A stretch of DNA of 64,000 nucleotides from positions 35,487,505 to 35,551,504 of the forward strand of contig NC_044009.1 in assembly GCF_900496995.4 (NCBI RefSeq). Reading direction: 5' to 3'. Position numbers and translations under genes: made by a program. A model generated the notes under the pieces. The model saw nothing but the letters and a program-made list of their open reading frames with translations, was not told where the DNA came from and did no database searches. Origin of the DNA: Aquila chrysaetos chrysaetos (Eukaryota > Chordata > Aves > Accipitriformes > Accipitridae). Shown here piece after piece: positions 12,801 to 21,864 of this stretch (within the stretch, counting starts at the first letter, position 1; every line of letters begins with the position of its first letter).

Positions 12801-15800
12801 ATACCTCTCCCAAACACAAAAGTCTTCATGCCTCCCTCTTCTTCCTCCCTGTCCTCCTGCAAATCCTGTGTGTCCAGCCCCTGCCCTCCTTCCCTGCTCC
12901 CCTCCTTGCACTGCCTGCCTGTATGGAAAGTTATTGCCAAACCAGCGTCCCAGATGTTTGATTACACTTCTCAGTGAACTTGATGCAAGAGATATGAAAA
13001 AGTAATTTGCATAGGGAGCCCAGAAGGAAGAGCCTACATATTAGGAATTTCTGGCTTTGAATAGGGCAGGAAACTTTTCTAAACCCAGAGAGCATTCACC
13101 TCCATGGGCTGGTATGTTATCTTTCAAAGTCTAATGACCTAACCAGATCTTCCAGCTTTATGAATACAAACTGCACAGAACTTCTGATAACCAGGGTTGA
13201 TGTAGTCCTAGATAACAGGGATACATCAGGAGGTCAGAGGAAAACAAGCTTGATTCTGACAAAGAAAGAAGGACTCTCCTATCAAGAAGAAAAAAACCCC
13301 GAACAGTACAAATCTCTAGTCAAATTTTCAAAGAAGCTTCTGCCATGCATGCTCAAGCAGATTATCCATGTCCTCCAAGCCAACCCGCGCACCTGTGCAC
13401 ACAGGCAGAGCTTCTGAGCAGGTAAGTCCTACGGGCACAGGACAGGTATTCAATCCACAGCAAAGCTATTAGCACCTTGCAGCCATGTGCGTGAGTGACT
13501 GTGTGCTCAGGTGGAAAGTGTTATTTGCATGGAGCCTCTGTAGAGAAATGACACAAGCAGAAAGTAGCAGCTGGGGTGCACTACAATAATGGACTTTTAC
13601 CAGCAAACTTTTACAACAGCCATTGGAAATGAGTGGCCAAGCAGAAAACAGCCTGGTGATGTACTTGGAACATAATGTTCCTGAGGTTGTATCCCATCAA
13701 AGCAAAACTGGAAAATAAGCAGTATCTGACTGTGGAGAGCCAGAGAGTGGGAAACTCTCCCAGCCATTGCTACTTGTCTGCCACACAAGCAGGCTGCTGG
13801 GTGGGGGCCTCTTCTTCCTGCCCTTCGCTGTCGTCACTACAAGCTAACGCGACCCACCTACTCCAGGCAATAGCTTATGGCCACTCTTGTGGGCACACTC
13901 TTATTTTACAGCCACAGTGAGTTTGGGCAGACTGGTTGCCTTCATCATGGAAGGGCAATTAGAGGAATAAATATGCTGATCAGAGGAGTTCAGGTGATAT
14001 AGCTACAGCATTTTAAATTCACACACCATTTTTATTTTGCAGTCCTTTCTTTGAGCAGATAGGCCTGATAGTTTCATGGTTGCTATTTAGAAATACACAG
14101 GCATGTCTGACTGGAGCCATCTGCTTTCAAACTAGGGAGGACAGCCTGGCTTCTGTCCATATTTGGATGTTTCTTTGCAGCCATATGGAAGAAAAACAGT
14201 TTCAAACTGGAAATTTCAACATGGGGGAAGTGGCTGCAGAGGCCCCCGACACTGGGTGAGGAGGTGAGCGAACACCCTGGGCTGAGCTATGCCGCCACAT
14301 GGACTGGGCAGTAGCTACACCTGCAGGGACAGGGAAAACAGGTAACAGACTGGGAAGAGGCCATGGGCATTGCTGCTAAACTGGGTGTAAGTAGCACTTT
14401 GGGAATGCTCTGAAGGGAGGAAGTGAATAGCAGGCTAACACGATCTGCAGGGTCCTGGCACAAGGCTGCAGAGCACGTGGGGCTGAGCGAGGGTTGGCGG
14501 CGAGGGTGGAAGTGGGTACAACGGTTCAAACCTACATACATTCAAAATCTCTCTCACTGTAGCTGCGTCTTTGCTTCTCCAGATTGCTTGATGCTGACTT
14601 GCTTATCAGGTCCCCAAATCTCTCGATTGACAAAGTCTTATCCAAGTCCTCATCGTCCTCGGCACCAGGAGAGGCTTTCTCTGCGCGATCTCTGCCCTGC
14701 ACAGAAATCGCCAGACAAGAATCAAACACTGCAGACCTCTACAGCCCTCTGGATCTTCCTGCCCTGCAAATGGTGCTGGGCTTGCTGAGGAGCAGCAGGC
14801 TCCACACAACAGGGCTGGGCATAGTTTCTCACTTAGAGGCAAAACCAAGAGCCAGAACAGATCAGCAAGCCTCCAAGCCACACTCTGCAGAGATACCTTA
14901 GCAGTCCTCCACATCTCCTGTGAGTGGCAGGTATCAAGGGACTATGTCAGTGCCTGTCTTTCCTACTAGGGGAGATACGTAGCTTTTGTTTAGCTGGAAT
15001 TTCTCTCTCCTCACATCTAACTGCTGCCCTCTGGCCCTTCCTTTGCCCAGTCTGCCATCCCTCCCTTTCTTAGACCTCCTCTGTATTTCCCCCTGGGAAA
15101 CAGCATCCCTGCTCTGGTGAGCTGCCCTTGGGTCAGTGACCACCCTGTGCCTTCCCACCTCCCCTCCGCACTCCTAGGGGCCTCCTGTTCCCCTTGGCAT
15201 GCTTTCTTCAGGCTTTTCTGCCCATTTTCCTCCCATCTCAGGCTATGGGCACTTCTCTGCCTTTTGCTGGTGGAGACGCTCCGAGAAGAGCATCACCAGG
15301 TGACTCCTGTCCTTTCTGTCTCCCGAGCAGCTGCAGCTGGTAAAATTTTCCGTCAATATAGCCGAAATGCCAGTGTGGAGCTGTTGTGGACTCCCGTGTT
15401 TCCATGGAAACAGGAGGAGGCCCAACTGTGACAAATCTGTCTGTGCTGGGCGGAAAGAGGGAGCAAGGCGCCTTTAGCCGAGTTGTGCCTCTCCTCGCAT
15501 CCCCCGGCTGTTCCCAGCCGTGCCCTGGGAACGGCTTTGTATCTGTGGGTGAGACCGCTTCTCCTCTCACCTTAGCATGGGTGTCCCAAGCCCAGCCTAA
15601 ATGGGGAGAGTCTAATTGCAAGCTGCCCAGCTCCTCCTGCGCTTGCCTACCCCACCCAACGGCACGTGAAGGCACAGGGACCCCACAGAGCAACCTCTGG
15701 CCTTTTCTGGACCACAGTTTGCTGTCTGCACGGAGAGTGGATGTGGGCTCGTGGGCAGCCTTGGGGCACCCTTCGCACAGACCTGTCCCTAGTGAACGGA

Positions 15801-15967
15801 GGCTGCGTCTCCTACTGCAGCAGGCTGCCAGGACGCGGGTCCCGCACTCAGCCCGGCAGGAGCACAGTCCCCGGGGAAGAGACGGCCCCGCTGCTGCTGG
15901 ATTCCCACCTCACCTGCTGCAGGTCGATGAAGACATCTCCTACGGGAGGGGACTCTCCAGCTGCCAT
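872..15967 (-). CDS. SLC4A3: Anion exchange protein 3 (AE3), long isoform, N-terminal part
   Basis: Chloride/bicarbonate exchanger of the SLC4 family, acting at the plasma membrane of heart and neural cells. Coding exons in transcript order are 15967-15914, 14696-14540, 10981-10647, 10196-10054, 9471-9260, 3318-3167, 2528-2348, 1794-1659, 1555-1381 and 968-872. All phases join, giving 547 codons. The chosen start (MAAGESPP...) has a good Kozak context (ccaaaATGG) and a phase-0 donor. Recognisable AE landmarks are [18 protein letters not shown], a basic plus poly-Glu stretch, [24 protein letters not shown], an eight-Lys run, [42 protein letters not shown] and [15 protein letters not shown]. 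The [13 protein letters not shown] segment fits AE3 better than AE2, and so does the neighbourhood. The window holds only cytosolic-domain exons; the transmembrane half lies off the left edge. One intron uses a GC donor. Confidence 0.93.
3319..8101 (-). other. SLC4A3: SLC4A3 intron downstream of the cardiac exon
   Basis: This 4.8 kb stretch contains no exon that I can recognise and no clear repeat family. The acceptor at 3319-3320 (ttcag) is used by both AE3 isoforms. Open frames here are short, lack recognisable similarity and are scattered over both strands, as expected for intron. Confidence 0.6.
8102..8297 (-). CDS. SLC4A3: Alternative first coding exon of short (cardiac-type) AE3
   Basis: An ATG at 8297-8295 opens 65 codons plus one base ([17 protein letters not shown]..., then an acidic aromatic stretch with [12 protein letters not shown] and [11 protein letters not shown]). 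It ends at a strong donor, ACCT|GTAAGT. The one-base overhang is the phase needed to join the exon at 3318-3167, giving Cys-His-Arg-Phe-Glu-Asp across the junction. Its position between the sixth (9471-9260, counting a non-coding exon 1) and seventh exons matches the mammalian cardiac AE3 exon C1 in intron 6, which supplies a short unique N-terminus (about 73 residues in rat, from memory). Here 65 residues would replace 300 of the long form. It should be driven by its own internal promoter. The exact transcription start is not visible. Confidence 0.82.
8311..8323. promoter_or_regulatory. DR1-type nuclear-receptor-like site beside the cardiac AE3 start
   Basis: The plus strand reads AGGTCA-G-GGGTCA, a direct repeat of the nuclear-receptor half-site with one-base spacing (DR1), followed directly by GGTCCC, a weaker third half-site. 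It lies 14-26 bases upstream of the alternative AE3 ATG, so probably inside the 5' untranslated region or at the start site. DR1 elements bind PPAR/RXR, HNF4 or COUP-TF factors. Function here is inference from motif and position only. Confidence 0.4.
10645..10646 (-). other. SLC4A3: Non-canonical GC splice donor (GC-AG intron)
   Basis: The exon 10981-10647 runs in frame to ...CCAAAG and is followed by GCAAGG. No GT donor is present in the following bases. The next exon begins at 10196 after a normal acceptor (ctgcag), and the join gives Lys-Phe-Thr-Ile-Gly-Ser-Asp-Glu, matching the mammalian AE3 K-F-S-I-G-S-D-E junction. The exon side (AAAG) and AAGG-type downstream bases suit a strong GC donor. 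Confidence 0.75.
10747..10803 (-). repeat. SLC4A3: GAA/GAG tract coding poly-glutamate in AE3
   Basis: On the minus strand the exon contains a run of GAG/GAA codons giving an almost pure glutamate stretch after IQEEDEEGG. Mammalian AE3 has a comparable poly-Glu segment, so the repeat is a real coding low-complexity region. Confidence 0.8.
11353..11560 (+). repeat. Diverged intronic duplication, copy 1 (interrupted by CR1)
   Basis: The flanks of the CR1 fragment (TTTGGGCCCTTTACAAAC before, and GAGTTAAATAGATGCACC through GACAGAAAGTCCTTCCTGC after) match, with differences, a stretch about 0.9 kb downstream at 12336-12455. The CR1 sits between the two matching blocks in this copy only, so it inserted after the duplication. 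Confidence 0.55.
11378..11469 (+). repeat. CR1 LINE 3' end fragment
   Basis: The sequence carries the characteristic avian CR1 3' terminus: TTTACGGTTGGACTTAATG, then TCTTAAAGGTC, TTTTCCAACC and ATGATTCTATGATTTT. Only about 90 bases remain, so this is a 5'-truncated copy in an SLC4A3 intron. It splits one copy of an older local duplication (see 11353-11560 and 12336-12455). Confidence 0.9.
12336..12455 (+). repeat. Diverged intronic duplication, copy 2 (without CR1)
   Basis: It contains TTTGGGCTCTTTATAAACAC and GACTTGACTAGATGTACC, then GGCAGAAAGACCCTCCTG, in the same order and spacing as copy 1 at 11353-11560 minus the CR1. By eye about 70 percent of positions agree. The origin of the unit is unknown; it may be part of an unrecognised repeat family. 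Confidence 0.55.
12456..14539 (-). other. SLC4A3: SLC4A3 intron, no recognised content
   Basis: This is the rest of the 3.6 kb intron between the exons at 14696-14540 and 10981-10647. No exon, RNA gene or clear repeat family was recognised in it. Confidence 0.55.
14697..15913 (-). other. SLC4A3: SLC4A3 intron between first two coding exons
   Basis: The donor CAG|GTGAGG at 15914/15913 pairs in phase 0 with the acceptor tgtgcag at 14697. Between them I see no coding exon on either strand and no recognisable repeat. Confidence 0.6.
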
Positions 15968-17299
15968 TTTGGTTCAGGACCTAAGGGCCTGGGCAAAATA
16001 TCAACCCTTCTCTTTCACCGGCAGGCACCCAGCAAACCTGGAGAGTGGCATAACCTGTGGAGAGAGGGCAGGACAAGGGAATGTCGTGGGAGACTGCTGG
16101 CCACTGCCCTCAACCCCCCTGGCTCCTAACCCAGAGAGGTCACCTCACCGGCCCTCGGGGAACGTCCCCGGCATCACTAGGACAGGCCTGTCCCCTGGCA
16201 CACTGCAGCGAGGGGGCGAGGATGGCCCAGCCTGCGCTGCTTTGTGCACCGGCTCCCACCATTCAAGGGCAGGTGGGACCCTGTCCTCCTCCGAACGACC
16301 TGCTGCGTGGAGGGTGCAGGGACCGACCGAGACAGCAGCTACGCATAGCTCCTGCACGGGCTGTGCGAGAGAAGGAACGGCTTCCTGCTCAGCCACCTCT
16401 CCACCAGCACATCTGTGCGAAGCCGGGGCGCGACTGACCGCCGGGGAAGGATAAAGCTGGAGAGATCGGGTGCTGGGAAGGCATGCCCGGAGCAGGCAGC
16501 AGAGTGGTCCTCCGCCACCTAGCTTTAATTGGGCAGATCCCAAAACGGCCAGAAGGAACCTCAGAGAGATCTGTGCAGCTCAGAGAGATGGCACAAGGAC
16601 AAACAGTTCAGCATTCAAACACCAAACACAAAACAACACGTTACAGGGAAAGAGGCCAACCTTCAGACTGCAGAACTGTGCCCTGTCCGCACCGGCATGG
16701 CTGAGGGATGCAGAAGACCCTGCGGGCAGCCCGAGGGAGCACTCTGCTCAATATGCGACTGCAAGTGAAGGCGGCAATGAGGTGCCACGGTTGACAAGGA
16801 GTAGGATGGAGACTAACACAGAAACAGCTGTAGTCATATCATCTACAGCAACAGCGCAGGCTGATCTCAGCATGGGCTGCACCCCAGGAAGAACTGGAGA
16901 TGGCACAGAGACTGGCACCGGGGAGATACCGACCTCCAAAAACTCATCTGAACTCATACAGAGAAGGAGAGAAGGTGTAAGCACATGAACATGCACAGTG
17001 CTTTGGACACAGGGATAAGCGAAGTGTTCTCATCTCACAGCACAAGAAAAGGGACATTCGTTAAAACTACAAGGGTAGAATACAAATTAATTCAAAACTG
17101 GCAAAATAAAACATTTTTTTCAGTGATATCACGGAGGAGGAAAAAACTGCAAAGTCAGAGGATAGCTTGGCCATCTCTCCAGGTAACAAGTTGTCACATT
17201 TGTGACAAAGAAAATTACAAGAAGTTAAGCCCATCTTTCAGAACAAGCTATTCTCCAGCTATGAAAGCTTTGGAAGGAGTATTATAGGTTCTACCCTGG

Positions 17300-17470
17300 T
17301 GATCTGCTGAGGGGTTTCTTACTATCTCATCTGAAGTACTTAGTATGGGCCACTGCTCAAGACAGGCCACTAAAACAGATGGTCTAAAGGTGACACCAGT
17401 AAGGCCACTTGATCATCCCTTCTTCCATCTTTGAAGATCTCCAAAAAGTGCTACTCCAGTCTCTCCTTAC
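17300..17470 (+). repeat. Old CR1/L3-like LINE fragment
   Basis: TATGGGCCACTGCTCAAGAC followed by AGGCCACTAAAACAGATGG and CCAGTAAGGCC resembles the conserved '(t)gggccactg...agacaggatact...gatgg' segment near the 3' end of ancient amniote CR1/L3 elements. It is degraded, and the borders are approximate. Confidence 0.5.
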
Positions 17471-19129
17471 CCTGCCTACCTGAAGGGCTTATTCAAACCA
17501 AAAAATTAGCTTATTCAAACCAAAAATCCCAAGGCCATCCAAAAGGCAAGTTTTTGAGGAGCTAATCTGACCACTGATGAAGCATGCTCCCTTGGTCCAC
17601 CCTTCTAATTATCAGGAACAAGGCAAAACTTAATGGAAGAAACTCCTCAAACACACCTCATTGGACTCTTCAGTAATTGAATCCCTCGATGAAACCTGAA
17701 CAGCTCAAGAGAAATATGCTGCCAAGGCAGACATCTAATAAGCAAATGCAAAGTCCAGGCCATAACGAACAGGATAGAAAAGAATGAAAATACCCACTCC
17801 ACTCTGAAGATTACAGCTTAAGATCTACAACTTGACACCCTGTTTTCCAAGAAAGATAAAGCAAAACAGTTCTAAGAGAGAAAGCAGAAAAAAGGAGAAA
17901 GGTCTGGAAATCATCTGTAAGCAGAGACTGAGCTGCTTTTTAGTAGGAGACATGATAGAGAACAGGGTAATACACGGCTTTTATTTCCTTTCGCGTTTAA
18001 CTCAAGAAGAGTTATATCATGGATATCATTCCATGAAAGCAAACTGCAGTACATTTGAAACTGAAGGCAGGGAATGCTTTATTCCAGCGGGAAGAGTGAG
18101 CAGGGGAACCTGGCTCTGCAGTCCTGCAGGGCCACAGCATCACGACTGTTAAAGAAAGGATTGGGTATTTGTAAGGAACATAACATCCACAGATACACAC
18201 TGCCAGCAAAAATGTGTTGCAAGCACTACTACTTCAGTCAATAAAATGACAACGGGTCTTTGGACGGCAGCTCCTATAGTGGCAGAATCCCTGAAAACTA
18301 GCGAAATGGTAAAGGTAATTTAACAAAAAAAAAAGCCAATGCTCAGCTCCACCTCTGTGCCACTAATGTGCCTTGTGGGGCCTCCAAAGGAAACTGCAAA
18401 CTATCAGCAATGTTGTGAAACAATGTGCTTTGTTTCAGGTCAAGCTCAGGTTTGTATGGAGCTGGGCAGAGGCTCGCAGGGGCATTCGTGCTCCGGGCAG
18501 GAGGAAACCCACGGCCGGGAGAACTGCTGGATGAAACGAACTCTGCTGGCTCCAGCTTTGCAAGATGTTACACTGAGTCTAAAACTACAGCCTGACTGCC
18601 TAAACGAAGTTAAAAGGGAGGGAAAATCCAGCACTTAGTCTTTCTTTACCCACTGAAGCAGCGTATTCTGAAATATGCTGAAAATATGTCACTCTAATGA
18701 CACTGCTGAACAGCTAAAAGCAAGACAGTTGTACTAGCAGTAAAGTAAGAAAGCCCTTGGGACGTGCTTTGAAATTTCAGAGGGATTGCAAGGTGCCCGC
18801 AGGGTTTCCGTCAATCCCCTGCTCATCACCCTGTGAAAGCGGGATGCGATGCTCTGCGAGCTGGCGGGGCTTGGGGGCAGAGCTGCTGGAGGGGTCTGCC
18901 GCTTTGGGGCCAAGAGAGGAGCGAGGATGGGAGGCACGTTCTCCGAACCTAACCCTACCAACTCTCCTGCCTTCTCGAGAAGGGAGAGCTAGTGGCCTGG
19001 GAGCACTGGTGCGCCTTTTTGGTGCGTTAATTGATGGCTGGCCACTAGAGGCCACTTACCCCTTAGTCTGTGCAACCTCTGGGAGAAAGGCTGGATGGAC
19101 ACCTACTTGGATCTGGCCTGGCTTTTCTA

Positions 19130-19430
19130 GTACCCACAACAGATGGAGTTCAGAGAAAAGCAACAAAATATTGCCACTAGGCCAGAGGGATTGATTTATA
19201 AGGAAAGGTTAGGAGCTAAATTTGTCTAGCGCAATATAGGATGACTAAGATGGGGAGGGGACAAGCCAGCAGTCTGGAAAGATCTCAAGGGTGTAAAACA
19301 CGATTAAAGATTTTTTTTTCAGGCGGCTCTGCACAAAGGGCCTTAGAAATGGGTTAAAATTTAAAAGAGAAACTTAAAATGAGTATCAGGGAGAATTCTG
19401 CTAATGAGCATCAGACTGAAGTGCCCAGGC
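19130..19430 (+). repeat. Degraded CR1 LINE fragment
   Basis: GGAGTTCAGAGAAAAGCAAC, followed by TATAAGGAAAGGTTAGGAGC and later a GAGTATCAGGGAGAATT stretch, follows the order of the CR1 3' region ('agagaagggcaac...atgaggaaaggttg...'). The copy is old and lacks the terminal repeat signature. Borders are approximate. Confidence 0.55.
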
Positions 19431-20894
19431 TGCTGGCATCACTGCCTTGGCTGCCGTAAGAAGAACACAAGACAAAAGGGGAAAGAAAAAAAAAAAGCCC
19501 AGTATAGAAAACTGAATGAATGATACCTTCATCCTACTGTACCTCCTGGTTGTCGGGAGTACGTGATTCAGCATTCTCACTAGAAGTAATTTTCAGTAAT
19601 AGAAGCATCATGCCAGCAGGCCAGATTCAAAGGAAGGCCAGAAAAATCCACAGCCTGCCGACCTGTGTGCACTCACACCTCCCTGCTCCCTCCGCAAGTG
19701 CGTGAGTAAACAGAACTGGCTCACCCAAATCACCATACCTTGTACAGACCACCCAGGCTAAATGAATGCTGAAGGAAAGCGAGCAGGCGTGCTCCTGCGA
19801 TGCTGGCAGCTATGGCATCTCCCACATGTTGCTAACAGGGCTTCCCCCAACCCCCAAAGGCTGCTTCACAGTGCCAGTGCAGGAGCTTTCCTGCTTTGCT
19901 GAGAAAAACGCATCTGGCATGTCTTCGAGGGGCAGAGGCGAGCAGTTCACACTGCCCCTTTGCAATAAAGATGAGCCGGGAGGGCTACAGCAGGCTGCCC
20001 CAGCTCCGTGGGCAAGGGGCTGCATGGAGACAGCCATCAGGCCCCGCATCCATCTCCTCAGCTCCTCCCTAATCCCCTGGCCATCGGGCCGAGAATAATT
20101 TAGCCGTGGAGTGTCTAGACAAGGAGTGGATGTTAAGATAGGGATAAAGCCAGAGGGGCAAAGCTGGTTTGGGGATAGAGGAGGAAAAGAGACTCTGGCT
20201 GATAGACATAGACGGGAAGAGCTCGAAAAGGAGAAGGATTAGAGGCCTGGGAAGATTTTCCCGGGAAGACATACTGATGAGCCTGTCCATGTAGGACAGG
20301 AGCAGGAGGAGTGCTGCTGCGTACACCGAAGCACTTGAATGCTGCTGCGACAGTCACAGCCTCCGAGCCGAATGAAACGGGAGTGGGCTGCGTGGCCCCT
20401 ACTTCTGTCCTGCCACGGTGGAGGAAGGGGGACACACGCCAGAATGAAAAGGCAACACACAAGACAGTAAACACACAAAGTTTTCAGGCATGAAGGGCTT
20501 AACCTGTGGATCTCTCTGCCACATGGCTACGCTGAAACTAAGAAGACAGAAGTATTTGGTAAGGCTTAAATACGTCAATGAATCCTACACCGTGCTGAAC
20601 TAGCCTGGATAAACCACCGTAGCCATTCATTTCTGAAGCACCTGCTCCGTTCCCTGACTCTCCCTTCCCAGGCCCCCCACGGAGGTACCGGACGGGACGG
20701 AGCTCCCACGGCCGACAGACACATACACGGACACACGGGAACAAAACCCACTCCAGAACGAAGTACCAGCACCAGACAGCGACAAGGAGACAGCCCTCCA
20801 CTGGACGTACAGACGGCTCTGACAGACAGACACACGTACAGCCGGGGGAGCGCAGGGACGCAGGCAGGCACAGGGGATGCGCTGCACCACCTTA

Positions 20895-21140
20895 CCGTGC
20901 CGTGCCGTGCAACCCCTACGGTATGGTACGGTACGGTACGGTGCGGTGCGGTGCGGTGCGCTGGACCACACCACGCCGTGCAGCATCCAGCACCGGGCAC
21001 TGCGCCGTGCCCGGCACCCTGCTGCGTGCCGTGCCGTGCCGTGCCCCGTGCCATGCACCGCCCTGCATGCACCATGCCGTGCCATGCACCACGCCGTGCC
21101 ATGCACCATGCAGCGCCCTGCACCGCGCAGCACCGGAGCG
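20895..21140. repeat. Short-period tandem repeats (GTGCC / GGTAC / CATGCACC types)
   Basis: Runs such as GCCGTGCCGTGC, GGTACGGTACGGTACGG grading into GTGCGGTGCGGTGCGG, and several CATGCACC-type units follow each other. They are pentameric and related short motifs in GC-rich DNA, and they leave long stop-free frames on both strands that are not genes. Confidence 0.8.
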
Positions 21141-21404
21141 CCCTGCGCACGCCGCGCCCCGCACACGGCGGTCCGGGGGAGGGCGGCCAGGCGGGCTGCC
21201 CGGGCTCTACGGGGTAGCGGCGCCCGCCACGCGTGTCCGCGGGCTGCTGCAGCCGGGGCAGCGGAGGAGGCGAGCGCCGGGACCCGCCACCGCCCCCCCC
21301 CCCGCCCGCCCCGGCCCCCGCCCGGCCCGTACCTCGCACCGCCGGAGAAGGAGAGCCGCCCGCCGCCGCGCCGCGCCCCGGCCCCGCCACCGCGCTCCGC
21401 CCGA

Positions 21405-21455
21405 CACGTGCCGTGCCGTGCCGTGCCGTGCCGCGCCGTGCCGCGTCGCGTCGCG
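21405..21455. repeat. (GTGCC)n-like pentamer tract
   Basis: Five or more consecutive CCGTG pentamers grade into CCGCG/TCGCG variants inside the CpG island. Other short pentamer tracts occur nearby: GGGAC units around 21772-21791 and GGGCC units around 21941-21972, the latter inside the first STK11IP intron. Confidence 0.75.
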
Positions 21456-21864
21456 CCGGCGGCGGGCGGCGCTGCGGGCCCGGCCTCCCGCCGGCCCTGC
21501 GCAGGGCGCGGCGCGGGCCCGCCGCCCCTCCCGGGCCGCCCCCGCTTACCGGTGGGGCTGCGGGGCGGCGGCGCGGGGCGCTCCCCCGGCGGCGCGGGGC
21601 GGCGGGGCGGGGGGGCGCGGGCCCCGCCGGGCGGGAGGGGGACGCTGGGGCGGGCTCCATGGCAACCGGATGTAAGCGGTGGCGCTCTAGACGCGGCGGC
21701 CGCCTCGCTGGTGCGGCGGAAGGGCGCGTCTCTGTGGTAACGCGGAAGTGCGAGGGGCCGGCGGCAGTACGGGACGGGACGGGACGGGACCGGACCAGCC
21801 GAGCCGGCCCGGGCCGGGCCGCGGTCACCTCGGCCTCCGCCGCCTCGGCCTTCTCCCCCTGCAG

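Larger units (their letters stand above)
15968..20880 (-). other. SLC4A3: Probable 5' leader and first intron of SLC4A3
   Basis: A candidate acceptor (cccttag) lies just upstream of the AE3 start, which would place the 5' end of the ATG-bearing exon at about 15980. An upstream non-coding first exon is therefore expected, plausibly in the CpG-rich region beyond 20.9 kb, but I could not fix it. Two old CR1-like fragments lie inside. No other gene was recognised. Confidence 0.45.
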